Part shown: in pieces, positions 9,194-18,462 of the stretch
Position numbering within the stretch: the first letter of the stretch is position 1
How the letters are laid out: each line of letters opens with the position of its first letter
Assembly (NCBI GenBank): GCA_017448185.1
Contig: JAFSLX010000067.1
Span: 1 to 52,618, forward strand
Reading direction: 5' to 3'
Length of the DNA stretch: 52,618 nt
Source of the DNA: Bacteroidales bacterium
Lineage (GTDB): Bacteria > Bacteroidota > Bacteroidia > Bacteroidales > P3
Program-made: the position numbers and the translations under genes
The notes under the pieces: model-generated
The model's input: only the letters and a program-made list of their open reading frames with translations
The model's database searches: none
What the model was told of the DNA's origin: nothing

Positions 9194-9259
9194 TTTAATT
9201 GTTAATTTTTAATTACTTACACAAATTTCTTTCGGGATTTTTACCCTTAATTCGGACTG

Positions 9260-9290
9260 CAAAGATACGAACATTTTTTCAACCGCCAAA
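9260..9290 (-). promoter_or_regulatory. rplU-rpmA promoter
   Basis: On the minus strand TTTG (plus-strand CAAA 9287-9290) and TATCTTTG (plus-strand CAAAGATA 9260-9267) are separated by 19 nt, the consensus -33/-7 arrangement of the Bacteroidetes primary sigma factor. It is the best-formed promoter in the window. Confidence 0.8.
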
Positions 9291-9357
9291 TTTTTTTTTC
9301 ATTTTGCCCCAAAAAGTTTCCTTAAATTTACCTAAACCTTACTCCCGTTTGCCACTC

Positions 9358-9452
9358 TGTTGCACGGCCGTTGTTCAGTCGTTGTTCAGTCGTTGTTCAG
9401 TGTTTGACTGAACAACGACTGAGCAACGACTGAACTACGACCGGACAACGGA
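9358..9452. repeat. Palindromic array of 11-bp units, copy B
   Basis: Three clear left units (CCGTTGTTCAG, TCGTTGTTCAG twice) after one degenerate unit, loop TGTTTGA (9402-9408), then four right units CTGAACAACGA, CTGAGCAACGA, CTGAACTACGA, CCGGACAACGG. The loop is the reverse complement of the copy C loop, so B is inverted relative to A and C. It lies between the divergent rplU and upxY promoters, where neither transcript covers it, so it is not acting as a terminator here. It marks the left edge of the polysaccharide locus. The rest of the 9194-9593 gap is AT-rich and holds only the rplU promoter. Confidence 0.9.
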
Positions 9453-9593
9453 TTGTGCAAATACGAACAACTACGTGAAAATAAAATACTTACACAAAAT
9501 CTGGCCATTCCCGGCATTGGACAGCATCCGTTATTAAATATGGATTGTTAATTTTTTTTGTTATAAAGTTTTTCTTATATAATAAGAAAGTGC

Positions 9594-9601
9594 TATCTTT
9601 G
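9594..9601 (+). promoter_or_regulatory. -7 box for the polysaccharide operon
   Basis: TATCTTTG followed by CA, a perfect TAnnTTTG, 164 nt before the upxY start. No convincing -33 TTTG is seen at 19-nt spacing (TTTC at 9571-9574 is the nearest). It is the only good plus-strand promoter I find upstream of the locus. Confidence 0.7.
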
Positions 9602-9612
9602 CATTGGGTAGT

Positions 9613-9646
9613 GAACATGCGCGATTACCGTATAATCGCTATGTTC
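9613..9646 (+). promoter_or_regulatory. Leader RNA hairpin upstream of upxY
   Basis: GAACAT and GCGATTA pair with TAATCGC and ATGTTC, 13 bp interrupted by a small GC/T internal loop and closed by a 5-nt loop CCGTA. It would form within the first ~40 nt of the transcript, where a UpxY-class antiterminator is expected to engage polymerase. Farther on, CCTCC (9723-9727) can pair with GGAGG (9740-9744) near the upxY start. Confidence 0.55.
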
Positions 9647-9764
9647 CAAAAGGTTACGGACGCATGCCTGCGATAGGCGATGGCCGATATCAGTGCCCGG
9701 ACTACTGACCGACCTGCCCGAGCCTCCATACACATTATAGGAGGAGGGGGAGAATTGCCACAAC

Positions 9765-10298
9765 ATGGACATCGGAACTGCAACAACCGAAAACGAACTG
9801 CACTGGTACGCCCTGAAGGTGTACTTCCACCGCCAAGCGGCACTGATAGCCGACCTGACTGAGCACGGCACCGAGTATTTCTCACCGGCGAAAGTCATAC
9901 CATCATTATTGTTCGTCAGGTGCAGCCTTGAATACATCAAGCAGTTCGCCGCTGAGCACTGGCAGCAGTCGCGGGTCTACCGCGAACCGGGCAGCCGAAA
10001 GCCCTCGGCGATTCCCGACCGCGAGATGGAGGTGTTCCGCTTTGTGGTGACTGCCGGCGAACAGGGACTGACGCTGCTGGGCGACGACCGGCCGGAATAC
10101 CACCAGGGCGACCGTGTCCGCGTGACCGACGGCCCGTTCAAAGGAGCCGAGGGCCACATCAAACGCATCAAGAAGGACCGCCGCGTGGTGGTGGCCATCG
10201 GCGGCGTGGTGGCCGTGGCCATCACCTACATCCACCCTAAATTCCTCGAGAAGGTAGCCGAAGAGGAGACCCCTACCCTGCTCAACGCCATCAGATGA
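9765..10298 (+). CDS. UpxY-family transcription antiterminator (NusG paralogue)
   Basis: 177 residues. N-terminal NusG-like domain begins HWYALKVYFHRQAALIADL, where W-x-A/V-L is the family hallmark, and includes PSLLFVRC. A KOW domain spans about 105-155 (YHQGDRVRVTDGPFKGAEG). UpxY-type proteins are encoded first in Bacteroidetes surface-polysaccharide operons and let polymerase read through their own long operon. No UpxZ-like inhibitor gene is adjacent. It overlaps the next gene by 4 nt (ATGA). Confidence 0.85.
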   Translation: MDIGTATTENELHWYALKVYFHRQAALIADLTEHGTEYFSPAKVIPSLLFVRCSLEYIKQFAAEHWQQSRVYREPGSRKPSAIPDREMEVFRFVVTAGEQGLTLLGDDRPEYHQGDRVRVTDGPFKGAEGHIKRIKKDRRVVVAIGGVVAVAITYIHPKFLEKVAEEETPTLLNAIR

Positions 10299-11458
10299 AA
10301 ACTCCGCTGTTCAGACTGCAATACGAGCTTGACCGCCCCTACACCGAAAAAGGTAGCGACGCGGGAGCCAAGCTCTACACCGACCTCATCGACGACGAGG
10401 AGGTGCGCCGTTGCCTGTTGGCCACCGAACACATGGGGCACAAGGCCATGCTGAAGTGGTATGAAAGCCAGCCCAACCTCAGCGAGCATATCGTCATTCT
10501 GCCGCTGACCACCCACACACCTGAGTCGCTGCAGTTCCGTCTCGAAGGCCGCTCGCCGAAACTGCTGTTCGTGGCACGGCCATTGCACACCATCGAGATG
10601 CTGGACGAATTCCTCTTCGCGGCCAACCACGCGATGGAGCAAGGCGGATGGCTCAGTTGCCATACTATGACCGCCGTGCTGAAACACCAGATAGTGAACA
10701 AGCGTTACCCCTGGGGCATACGCAACATAGTGTTTGGGGTGAACTACCTGTGGCACCGCATTTGCCCGAAGCTGAAGCTCACAAGAAATTTTTACTTCAC
10801 TATAACCCAGGGGAAGAACCGCTCGTTCAACCGCGTGGAGATACTCGGACGACTGAGCCGCGCGGGATTCGAGATTATGGATGAGCAATTCCGTGAAGGC
10901 GAATTCTTCGTTCTCGCGCGTAAGGTGCAAGAGCCCATCGACGACATTGCCCCCACAGGGTCGCCCATCATACACCTGCGCCGTGTCGGCCTTGGCGGCA
11001 AGGAGATAGTGGTGCACAAGTTCCGCACGATGTACTCCTATTCGGAATACATCCAGCAGTATGTCTACCAGTATCAGCACCTGCAGTCGGGGGGCAAATT
11101 CAAGGACGACTACCGCGTCAACTTCTGGGGCCGCCTGCTGAGGCGCACTTGGCTCGACGAGCTGCCGATGCTATGGAACATTCTGCAAGGCGACATCAAG
11201 TTGGTGGGCGTGCGTCCGCTGAGCCACCAATACTTCAACCTCTACACCCCCGAGATGCAGGCACTGCGTACCAAAACAAAGCCAGGCCTGCTGCCGCCAT
11301 TCTATTACGAAGCAAAAACACCCGAAACCCTCGACGAAGTGCAGGAAAGCGAACGCCGTTACCTCGAAGCCTACCTGCAGCACCCCTTCCGCACCGACTG
11401 GCGCTACTTCTGGGGCATCGTCGGAAATATAATTTTTCACAAGAAACATTCAGCATGA
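10295..11458 (+). CDS. Initiating sugar-phosphate transferase (bacterial sugar transferase family) with an unusual N-terminal half
   Basis: 387 residues. The C-terminal ~160 residues are a phosphoglycosyltransferase core: RRVGLGGKEIVVHKFRTM, then RTWLDELPMLWNILQGD with the Asp-Glu catalytic dyad, then LVGVRPLS. Such enzymes transfer sugar-1-phosphate to undecaprenyl phosphate to start the glycan. The usual reentrant membrane helix before the core is not visible. Instead there is a ~215-residue N-terminal region that includes NRVEILGRLSRAGFEIMDE, resembling the end of a methyltransferase-like fold. Coupled by 4-nt overlaps to upxY and wzm. Confidence 0.75.
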   Translation: MKTPLFRLQYELDRPYTEKGSDAGAKLYTDLIDDEEVRRCLLATEHMGHKAMLKWYESQPNLSEHIVILPLTTHTPESLQFRLEGRSPKLLFVARPLHTIEMLDEFLFAANHAMEQGGWLSCHTMTAVLKHQIVNKRYPWGIRNIVFGVNYLWHRICPKLKLTRNFYFTITQGKNRSFNRVEILGRLSRAGFEIMDEQFREGEFFVLARKVQEPIDDIAPTGSPIIHLRRVGLGGKEIVVHKFRTMYSYSEYIQQYVYQYQHLQSGGKFKDDYRVNFWGRLLRRTWLDELPMLWNILQGDIKLVGVRPLSHQYFNLYTPEMQALRTKTKPGLLPPFYYEAKTPETLDEVQESERRYLEAYLQHPFRTDWRYFWGIVGNIIFHKKHSA

Positions 11459-12315
11459 ACGAAAATAACGAAAACTGGACAACTGTAATCAAGCCAAAAG
11501 AAAAACTGTTGCAAGTCGACTTTGCGGAGCTTTGGCGCTACCGCGACTTGTGCATGCTCTTTGTCAGGCGCAACATCACCACACAATTCAAGCAGACCAT
11601 CCTCGGGCCGCTGTGGTACCTCATACAGCCAGTGATGACCGTGATAATGTACATGGTGGTTTTCGGCGGCATCGCCAAGATTCCTACCGACGGCTTGCCG
11701 CAGCCGCTGTTCTACCTGAGCGGTATCTGCCTGTGGCAGTACTTCAACGACTGCCTCGGCAAAACCTCGTCGACCTTCACCGCCAATGCCGGCATTTTCG
11801 GTAAGGTATACTTTCCTCGCATGGTGGTGCCCATATCGACGGTAATCAGCAACCTGTTGCGTTTCGGCATACAGTTTGCCCTTTTCCTTGTGGTCTACGC
11901 CATCTATCAGATTTGGATTATCCCCGGACAGATACACACCAATTGGCATATCCTGCTGCTGCCTCTGCTTATTGTGATGCTGGCCGGACTGGCACTGGGA
12001 TTCGGCATCCTCTTCTCGAGCATGACAACGAAGTACCGCGACATGTCGTTGCTGCTCGACTACTTTGTGCGACTGTGGATGTACGCCACGCCCATCATCT
12101 ACCCATTAAGTACCATCACCAACCCAAAACTACGGATGATAATGAGTCTCAATCCTTTGACCGGTATCACCGAGGCCTTCAAGTACGGCATGCTGGGACA
12201 GGGAGAATTCAGCTGGTGGATGCTGGGCTACAGTTTCGCCTTCATGCTGGTGCTGCTGGCCGTAGGAGTGGTGATTTTCAACCGCGTGCAACGCACCTTT
12301 ATGGACACCGTCTGA
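11455..12315 (+). CDS. wzm: ABC-2 type polysaccharide export permease (Wzm-like)
   Basis: 286 residues from ATG 11455, chosen because it overlaps the previous stop by 4 nt; the open frame extends upstream into the previous gene. An N-terminal amphipathic segment (ELWRYRDLCMLFVRRNI) and ILGPLWYLIQPVMTVIMYMVVFGGI precede about six membrane segments; SLNPLTGITEAFKYGML is the family's C-terminal motif. With Wzt it forms the inner-membrane exporter of a lipid-linked polysaccharide. Unusually its ATPase partner is encoded about 4.9 kb downstream. Confidence 0.88.
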   Translation: MNENNENWTTVIKPKEKLLQVDFAELWRYRDLCMLFVRRNITTQFKQTILGPLWYLIQPVMTVIMYMVVFGGIAKIPTDGLPQPLFYLSGICLWQYFNDCLGKTSSTFTANAGIFGKVYFPRMVVPISTVISNLLRFGIQFALFLVVYAIYQIWIIPGQIHTNWHILLLPLLIVMLAGLALGFGILFSSMTTKYRDMSLLLDYFVRLWMYATPIIYPLSTITNPKLRMIMSLNPLTGITEAFKYGMLGQGEFSWWMLGYSFAFMLVLLAVGVVIFNRVQRTFMDTV

Positions 12316-13394
12316 TGAGAGAACTCGACATTGCCTTCAACCTGCTGAAAAGTGCCCTCGGCACACAGCCGCCCTACCTCGGTACAAAGCCGATAGGTGC
12401 CGATGTGTGGTGGAAGCTTTTCAGGATGATGCAACGCAACCGTATTGCTGCACTCGCCAGCGAGGCCATCAATCTGCTGCCCGACGACCAACGTCCGTCA
12501 CGCGATGTGCTGATACCTTGGCTGTCGGAACGCGAGCAGGCTGTGATACACCACCGCCATCAGGAGGAGGCCACACATGAGATCACGGCACTTATGCAAA
12601 GCCACAGTATCGAGACTTTAGTGCTGAAAGGGATACATGTGTCTGAATACTACCCCAAACCGGAGCTACGCGAGTTTGGCGACATTGACCTCTACTTCTA
12701 CGACCGACATGCCGAAGCCGACCGCATAGCCTCTATAGAGCTGGGGGTAACAGTGAAGAACGACTCGCACCACCACACTCGCTACAACTACCGTAGCGTG
12801 ACCGTCGAAAGCCACTACGATTTTGTCAACGTACATTACCCTCGTAGCAACCGCCGCTACGAAAAACTGCTCAAGGAGTTGGTAGGAGAAAAACAAGTGC
12901 TATCCAATACCCAATACCAACTACCCACTTTTGAGGTTCTCTTCCTGCTTCGCCACATGGCTTGCCATTTTGCCGCAGGGCGCATCACACTGCGCGACTT
13001 GTGCGACTGGGCATTAACCTGCAAAGCATTGCAATCGGAAGTCGATTGGGAAATCGTCATGCAGACCGTCACCAATTTCGGCATGGAGCCTTTTGCACGG
13101 GCATTGTGCCACATTGCCGAAAACAGATTTGGCATCGCGGTGCCGCTCAACTTTGCCACTGGTCCTGATGCAGCAGAGGAAAGCAGAATGGTTGAGCACG
13201 ACATGGCTTACGGCAGCCCTGCCACCGACGAATACGACAACGAAAACCTCAGCCGATTGGTATGGAAAATACGCCGTTTCCGCGCCAACCGCTGGAAACA
13301 GCAAATGGTATACAGCGACTCGGCCGCAAGCCTGCTATTAAGCAGCTTGTTATCCCATGCCGAGAAACCCGCTGGCATACTCCACAAAATGTAA
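12315..13394 (+). CDS. Nucleotidyltransferase-fold protein (NTP_transf_5-like)
   Basis: 359 residues. The start ATG overlaps the wzm stop by 1 nt (TGATG). [29 protein letters not shown] near residues 100-130 has the K-G and D-x-D elements of the uncharacterised nucleotidyltransferase family often found in capsule and surface-glycan clusters. The rest is helical with [14 protein letters not shown] and [11 protein letters not shown] motifs. Substrate unknown; a role in modifying the glycan or its precursor is inferred from position. Confidence 0.65.
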   Translation: MRELDIAFNLLKSALGTQPPYLGTKPIGADVWWKLFRMMQRNRIAALASEAINLLPDDQRPSRDVLIPWLSEREQAVIHHRHQEEATHEITALMQSHSIETLVLKGIHVSEYYPKPELREFGDIDLYFYDRHAEADRIASIELGVTVKNDSHHHTRYNYRSVTVESHYDFVNVHYPRSNRRYEKLLKELVGEKQVLSNTQYQLPTFEVLFLLRHMACHFAAGRITLRDLCDWALTCKALQSEVDWEIVMQTVTNFGMEPFARALCHIAENRFGIAVPLNFATGPDAAEESRMVEHDMAYGSPATDEYDNENLSRLVWKIRRFRANRWKQQMVYSDSAASLLLSSLLSHAEKPAGILHKM

Positions 13395-13399
13395 TACTT

Positions 13400-14479
13400 A
13401 TGAAGAAAGCTCTCATCACAGGCATCACTGGACAAGACGGCAGTTTCCTGGCCGAATTCCTTATAGAAAAAGGGTATGAGGTACATGGCATCCTGCGCCG
13501 CAGCAGTTCGTTCAACACTGGCCGCATAGAACACTTGTATCTCGACGAGTGGGTACGCGACATGAAGAAGAAGCGACTCGTCGATCTGCATTGGGGCGAT
13601 ATGACCGATAGCAGCAGCCTCATCCGAATCATCAGCGAAATACGCCCAGACGAGATATATAACCTGGCGGCACAGAGCCATGTGAAGGTGAGCTTCGATG
13701 TGCCGGAGTTCACGGCTGAAGCCGATGCCATAGGAGTACTTCGCCTGCTGGAGGCTGTGCGTATCGTAGGGTTGGCTGACAAGTGCCGTATATACCAAGC
13801 CTCCACCTCCGAACTGTTCGGCATGGTGCAAGAGGTGCCACAAAAGGAGACCACGCCGTTCTATCCGCGTTCGCCTTATGGTGTGGCCAAGCAATACGGC
13901 TTCTGGATAATGAAGAACTACCGCGAGAGTTACGGCATGTACTGCAGCAACGGCATCCTCTTCAACCATGAGAGCGAGCGGCGTGGTGAGACATTCGTAA
14001 CTCGCAAGATAACACTCGCTGCGGCACGAATAGCACAAGGATTTCAGGACAAGCTATACCTGGGCAATCTCGATGCCTTGCGAGACTGGGGCTATGCAAA
14101 AGACTATGTGGAGTGCATGTGGCTAATGCTGCAACAAGACCAGCCTGACGATTTCGTCATTGCCACCGGACAATACCATAGTGTTCGCGAATTCTGCACC
14201 TTAGCCTTTAAAGAGGCAGGTGTCAATCTACGCTGGGAGGGCAAAGGCGTGGAAGAGAAAGGTATTGACTCAACCACAGGCAAAGTGCTTGTGGAGGTTG
14301 ACCCCAAGTATTTCCGCCCTGCCGAAGTGGAACAGTTGCTGGGCGACCCGACCAAGGCAAAAACCGTCCTTGGCTGGAACCCGAACAAAACCAGTTTCGA
14401 GGAACTGGTGAAAATCATGGTACGGCACGACATGAAGAAAGTCCGCAAACTGCACCTACAAGAGCACATGGATGAATAG
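13400..14479 (+). CDS. gmd: GDP-mannose 4,6-dehydratase
   Basis: 359 residues from ATG 13400. Short-chain dehydrogenase fold: [18 protein letters not shown] (NADP-binding), [19 protein letters not shown] and [15 protein letters not shown] with the YxxxK catalytic pair, [14 protein letters not shown]. It makes GDP-4-keto-6-deoxymannose, the first step to GDP-L-fucose. Followed directly by fcl, and a GT10 fucosyltransferase sits at 34.5 kb, so fucose is very likely a component of the glycan. Confidence 0.96.
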   Translation: MKKALITGITGQDGSFLAEFLIEKGYEVHGILRRSSSFNTGRIEHLYLDEWVRDMKKKRLVDLHWGDMTDSSSLIRIISEIRPDEIYNLAAQSHVKVSFDVPEFTAEADAIGVLRLLEAVRIVGLADKCRIYQASTSELFGMVQEVPQKETTPFYPRSPYGVAKQYGFWIMKNYRESYGMYCSNGILFNHESERRGETFVTRKITLAAARIAQGFQDKLYLGNLDALRDWGYAKDYVECMWLMLQQDQPDDFVIATGQYHSVREFCTLAFKEAGVNLRWEGKGVEEKGIDSTTGKVLVEVDPKYFRPAEVEQLLGDPTKAKTVLGWNPNKTSFEELVKIMVRHDMKKVRKLHLQEHMDE

Positions 14480-14480
14480 T

Positions 14481-15425
14481 ATGGAGAAAGAAAGCAAAAT
14501 ATTCGTAGCAGGCCATCGTGGTATGGTGGGAAGCGCCATCGTACGAGAACTGAAACGACAGGGATATACTAACTTAGTGCTGAGAACGCATGCCGAGCTG
14601 GACTTGACACGCCAGACGGATGTGGAGCAATTCTTCGCCGTTGAAAAACCCGAGTATGTGTTCCTTGCAGCAGCACACGTTGGTGGCATCGTGGCCAACA
14701 ATACCGCTCCGGCCGATTTTATGTACGACAACATGATGCTCGAAATGAACGTCATCCATGCCGCGTGGAAGAACAACGTGAAGAAATTGGAGTTCCTCGG
14801 TAGCAGCTGCATCTACCCCCGCCTGGCACCGCAGCCGATGAAGGAAGACTGCCTGCTGACCTCGAGTCTCGAGCCCACCAACGAGGCCTATGCGCTGGCC
14901 AAGATCAGCGGTCTGAAATACTGCGAGTACCTCAACCGGCAATATGGCACCGACTATATCTCCGTCATGCCCACCAACCTCTACGGACCCAACGACAACT
15001 ACCACCCTGAGCACAGCCATGTGCTGCCGGCCATGATACGCCGTTTCCATGAGGCCAAACTATCGGGTGCTGAGAGCGTCACCTGTTGGGGCGATGGCAG
15101 CGCGCTGAGAGAATTCCTCTATGTCGACGACCTTGCCGAGCTATGTGTCTTCCTGATGAATAATTATAGCGGTAACGAGACCGTCAATGCTGGCACCGGC
15201 AAAGAACTCACCATCCGCGAGCTGGCCGAAACCGTAGCCAAAGTGGTAGGCTACCGGGGCAACATCCTCTGGGACACCTCCCGTCCCAACGGCACTCCCC
15301 GCAAGCTCCTCGACGTCAGCAAGGCCACCCGGCTTGGTTGGACCTACAAGACAGAACTCGAGGACGGCATCCGTTTCGCCTACGACGACTTTCTTTCATC
15401 ACAATCAGATTATAAAAGATTATGA
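14481..15425 (+). CDS. fcl: GDP-L-fucose synthase
   Basis: 314 residues from ATG 14481 (ATG 14472, three codons earlier, would overlap gmd by 8 nt). [18 protein letters not shown] is the NADPH-binding start; [19 protein letters not shown] and [17 protein letters not shown] carry the Ser and YxxxK catalytic residues. Epimerises and reduces GDP-4-keto-6-deoxymannose. Its last codons contain the short motif that is repeated downstream at 15901-16074. Confidence 0.95.
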   Translation: MEKESKIFVAGHRGMVGSAIVRELKRQGYTNLVLRTHAELDLTRQTDVEQFFAVEKPEYVFLAAAHVGGIVANNTAPADFMYDNMMLEMNVIHAAWKNNVKKLEFLGSSCIYPRLAPQPMKEDCLLTSSLEPTNEAYALAKISGLKYCEYLNRQYGTDYISVMPTNLYGPNDNYHPEHSHVLPAMIRRFHEAKLSGAESVTCWGDGSALREFLYVDDLAELCVFLMNNYSGNETVNAGTGKELTIRELAETVAKVVGYRGNILWDTSRPNGTPRKLLDVSKATRLGWTYKTELEDGIRFAYDDFLSSQSDYKRL

Positions 15426-15895
15426 CACACCTTGATGATATAAGCCATAAGGCACAAATGGATGATATGCGTTCCTTCGACGAGCCGATGCCATCTGTCG
15501 GCATCTTCTGGTATGACCCTAAAGACCATACCCTTTTTGGTGTGCGAAAAAAAGAACTCACTCCGCGCGAAGTAGAGGAGGCTGCTGAGAAAGGCAAGCC
15601 TTTCATAAACTATCCTCACTTGCACCGTCAGGTCTGGGCTAAGGAATATTTCCGAGCTCAGGCCAAGCACTACGAAACGAAATTTAAGGGTGATTATACT
15701 CAAATACCTCGTGGTCGTGTAGCCTGGACCATTGATAAATTCATCGTCCTTGTAGGCCATTGGGCCGAACCAATTCAAGACGAGTTGACAGATCTGATTG
15801 AAAAAGCTTTCTCCCTGCCCTACTTCGAGTTTGTGTACGATGAGCACTGGGATCTTGGACACGGCTGGTCAGGAGACATGCCAACCAGCAGATAG
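15422..15895 (+). CDS. Conserved hypothetical protein, 157 residues
   Basis: Starts in a 4-nt overlap with fcl, so it is translationally coupled. Soluble, no signal or membrane segment. Visible features: [20 protein letters not shown], a charged helix ([15 protein letters not shown]), [19 protein letters not shown] and [12 protein letters not shown] at the C terminus. I have an impression of similar short proteins in other Bacteroidetes genomes but know no function. Confidence 0.6.
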   Translation: MTHLDDISHKAQMDDMRSFDEPMPSVGIFWYDPKDHTLFGVRKKELTPREVEEAAEKGKPFINYPHLHRQVWAKEYFRAQAKHYETKFKGDYTQIPRGRVAWTIDKFIVLVGHWAEPIQDELTDLIEKAFSLPYFEFVYDEHWDLGHGWSGDMPTSR

Positions 15896-15900
15896 AAACT

Positions 15901-16074
15901 CAACCAAAACTAAAAGAACTGAATAGATATTCGTCGGATCAGTAAGATTCGTGGTCTTTTAAATCTCAATCAGATTATAAAAGAAAATCTCTAACCAAAT
16001 TACCAGAATAAGACCGAAAACTTGACAACACGAAGTCTCGACGCCTCTTTCAAATCTCAATCAGAACTAAAAGA
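15901..16074 (+). repeat. Three scattered copies of an 18-nt motif also present at the fcl 3' end
   Basis: CAATCAGATTATAAAAGA at 15967-15984 is identical to the 3' end of fcl (15402-15419). Close variants are CAACCAAAACTAAAAGA at 15901 and CAATCAGAACTAAAAGA at 16058. They lie in the 210-nt gap before the acyltransferase gene. The copies look like remnants of repeated end-joining or duplication; no protein or promoter is seen in the gap. Confidence 0.6.
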
Positions 16075-16105
16075 TTCACACACATGAATTACGAAACACA
16101 TTGCC

Positions 16106-17143
16106 ATGAGTAACGCGACAGAACACAGGCAATCCAACATAGAACTACTTAGAATCATTTGCATGCTGTTTGTTGTCATGCAGCATTTCTGGGGGCATGC
16201 GTTATATCCCGAACTACAATCCTCAAATGACACTACATCTCCGGCAGCATCATTCATTACACTTGGATTCATGTATATTGCCGTCAACTGTTTTGTGCTA
16301 ATCTCTGGCTATTTCCGGATAAAAACCACATTGTATAAATTTGTTAGTTTTACCTTTCTTGTCGTTTTTTACAACTTTCTATGCCTATCATTCCTAAGAA
16401 TTGCAGGTGGAGGAACCATCGGTAGATCACTGATTCTCTCCACTTTTATCAACTGTTACAACAATTGGTGGTTTATTAATTGGTACGTTTACCTTATGCT
16501 AATAGCCCCCATACTTAATAAGGCAATAGAACAATTCTCCCGAAAACAATTATTAAATGCAGTAGTTTTCGTTAGCATAGCCGATTTAATACTCGGGTAC
16601 TTGATGAATATGGATAATGGCTACTCTTTTATTCATTTTATTTTCCTATATATCGTCGGTGCCTACATTAGCAAAAAACCCGCTCTTTTTGATAAGCTAA
16701 AACGCAAGCATTACCTGTTGACATACATAATATGCGCGATCTTATGGGGAATCATCGCCTATGTAACAAGCGGAGAAAAAGTTTATTTCAAGACTAACAT
16801 TTCCTACAACAATCCCCTAATTATCATTGCGAGCATAGCGTTTTTCAACCTATTTAGAAATATCCAATTTAGCAATTCGATAATAAACAAAATAGCGTCT
16901 CTTGCCATTGCCTCATATCTTATACAGGATGGTATTGGAAGAATGTTATATCCATGGTTCGGAAAATTATTCTATAATGACAGTGTATTGATGAATATTG
17001 CAACAATGATTGTGGGCGGTATTGTTTGGTTCATTGGATGCAGTTTCATCGAGATTTTAAGACAATATCTATGGTGGGGCATTGAGAAAACCGCAACATT
17101 GATTCTGCCACTACACCTGAAAAGAGTTCGAAAGAATTCATAA
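16106..17143 (+). CDS. Membrane acyltransferase (acyltransferase 3 family)
   Basis: 345 residues, about ten membrane segments. The N-terminal RQSNIELLRIICMLFVVMQHFWGH holds the family R/H pattern (arginine before the first helix, catalytic-type His after it); FVLISGYF is the second-helix motif. These enzymes O-acylate (often O-acetylate) surface glycans at the inner membrane. The gene is AT-rich by eye compared with gmd/fcl on its left and the first half of wzt on its right. Confidence 0.85.
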   Translation: MSNATEHRQSNIELLRIICMLFVVMQHFWGHALYPELQSSNDTTSPAASFITLGFMYIAVNCFVLISGYFRIKTTLYKFVSFTFLVVFYNFLCLSFLRIAGGGTIGRSLILSTFINCYNNWWFINWYVYLMLIAPILNKAIEQFSRKQLLNAVVFVSIADLILGYLMNMDNGYSFIHFIFLYIVGAYISKKPALFDKLKRKHYLLTYIICAILWGIIAYVTSGEKVYFKTNISYNNPLIIIASIAFFNLFRNIQFSNSIINKIASLAIASYLIQDGIGRMLYPWFGKLFYNDSVLMNIATMIVGGIVWFIGCSFIEILRQYLWWGIEKTATLILPLHLKRVRKNS

Positions 17144-17166
17144 TTCTATTTGAGTAATAAAAACCT

Positions 17167-18462
17167 ATGGCAACAGCAATAGAATTCAATAACATCAGTA
17201 AGATCTACCGCCTCGGATTGGTTTCCACCGGGACATTAGCACACGACTTACACCGCTGGTGGACCATGAATGTCCGAGGGAAGGAAGACCCCTACCTCAC
17301 AATTGGCGAAACCAACGACCGCAGCACCAAAGGCGAGAGCGACTATGTGTGGGCGCTGAAAGACATTGACTTCAAAGTTGAGCAGGGCGATGTGGTAGGC
17401 ATCATCGGCAAGAACGGTGCCGGCAAGAGCACCCTGCTGAAAATCCTCTCCAAGGTCACCGCCCCTACCACCGGCACCATCCGTGCCCGTGGACGCATCG
17501 GCTCGCTGCTCGAGGTCGGCACCGGCTTCCACCCCGAGATGACCGGCCGTGAGAACATCTACATGAACGGCGCCATCCTCGGTATGACCAAGGCAGAAAT
17601 CGCCAAGAAACTTGATGAAATAGTCGATTTCAGCGGTTGCGAGCGCTATATCGACACCCCCGTCAAGCGTTACAGCAGTGGCATGATGGTGCGTCTCGGC
17701 TTCGCCGTCGCCGCCCACCTCGACCCCGAGATATTGGTCGTCGACGAAGTCCTCGCCGTCGGCGACGCCGAATTCCAGAAGAAAGCCATCGGCAAAATGC
17801 AAGACGTCAGCAAAGGCGAAGGGAGGACGGTATTGTTCGTTAGCCATAATATGAACAGTATACGTGCACTTTGCAAGAAAGGTGTACTTTTGGACAAGGG
17901 AAAGATTGTTACAATTGGCAATATTTCAGACGTAGTTGACACCTACCTCAATAGTGACAGTTTCCAACATTCTTTTAAGTCCATCATAACAGACAATATG
18001 CGAGACCCAGACAGAAGTCTTAAAGTAAAATTCATTTCCATAGAACATGAAAAAGGAGATGACAAATACGCATCCGATGAAGATATTGTCCTTGATGTTG
18101 TGATTTATGCTGAGAAACATGTTGACCAATGCCGCATCAACTGCACAATTCGTACTCCCGACGGACTGTCGTTATGCAACAATTCCTCTTCAACATTCTT
18201 TAACATTGGAGCTGGAAAGCAAAAGAAACTACGTTACACTCTACATAATCCAGGCCTTGCTTTAGGTTGTTACATGCTTTCATTCTCGGTAGGCATTGGA
18301 AACATGGAGAGTGGAGAAACAAATTTTGATGTAATAACCAATGCCATAACTCTTGAAGTTGAACGTCCTAGCAAAGGAGCGAATACATATTTTGCCAAAT
18401 GGGATACCCACTCTTGGGGTTATATCTTACTCAAAAACAGTATTGAAGAATTACCAATATGA
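17167..18462 (+). CDS. wzt: ABC polysaccharide exporter ATPase with C-terminal glycan-binding domain (Wzt-like)
   Basis: 431 residues. Nucleotide-binding domain ~1-245 with Walker A GKNGAGKS (81-88), LLEVGTGFHPEMTGREN typical of O-antigen exporters, signature RYSSGMMVRLGF and Walker B ILVVDEVLAVGD, then SHNMNSIRALC. Residues ~250-431 form a beta-rich C-terminal domain of the kind that recognises the polymer end before export. By eye the ATPase part is GC-rich to about 17825 and the rest AT-rich, so the gene looks mosaic. Partner of wzm at 11.5 kb. Overlaps the next gene by 4 nt. Confidence 0.92.
   Translation: MATAIEFNNISKIYRLGLVSTGTLAHDLHRWWTMNVRGKEDPYLTIGETNDRSTKGESDYVWALKDIDFKVEQGDVVGIIGKNGAGKSTLLKILSKVTAPTTGTIRARGRIGSLLEVGTGFHPEMTGRENIYMNGAILGMTKAEIAKKLDEIVDFSGCERYIDTPVKRYSSGMMVRLGFAVAAHLDPEILVVDEVLAVGDAEFQKKAIGKMQDVSKGEGRTVLFVSHNMNSIRALCKKGVLLDKGKIVTIGNISDVVDTYLNSDSFQHSFKSIITDNMRDPDRSLKVKFISIEHEKGDDKYASDEDIVLDVVIYAEKHVDQCRINCTIRTPDGLSLCNNSSSTFFNIGAGKQKKLRYTLHNPGLALGCYMLSFSVGIGNMESGETNFDVITNAITLEVERPSKGANTYFAKWDTHSWGYILLKNSIEELPI

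Noticed and set aside
9358..9452. CRISPR-like repeat array
   Set aside because: Units are 11 bp and contiguous with no spacers; the arms are inverses of each other, and no cas genes are nearby.
9680..9862. Leader peptide gene before upxY
   Set aside because: It runs into upxY in another frame, has no start signal and has unusual residue composition.
11149..11454. N-terminal extension of the wzm reading frame
   Set aside because: It overlaps the sugar transferase gene over 100 codons and has no membrane or family features; ATG 11455 gives the usual Wzm N terminus and an ATGA overlap.
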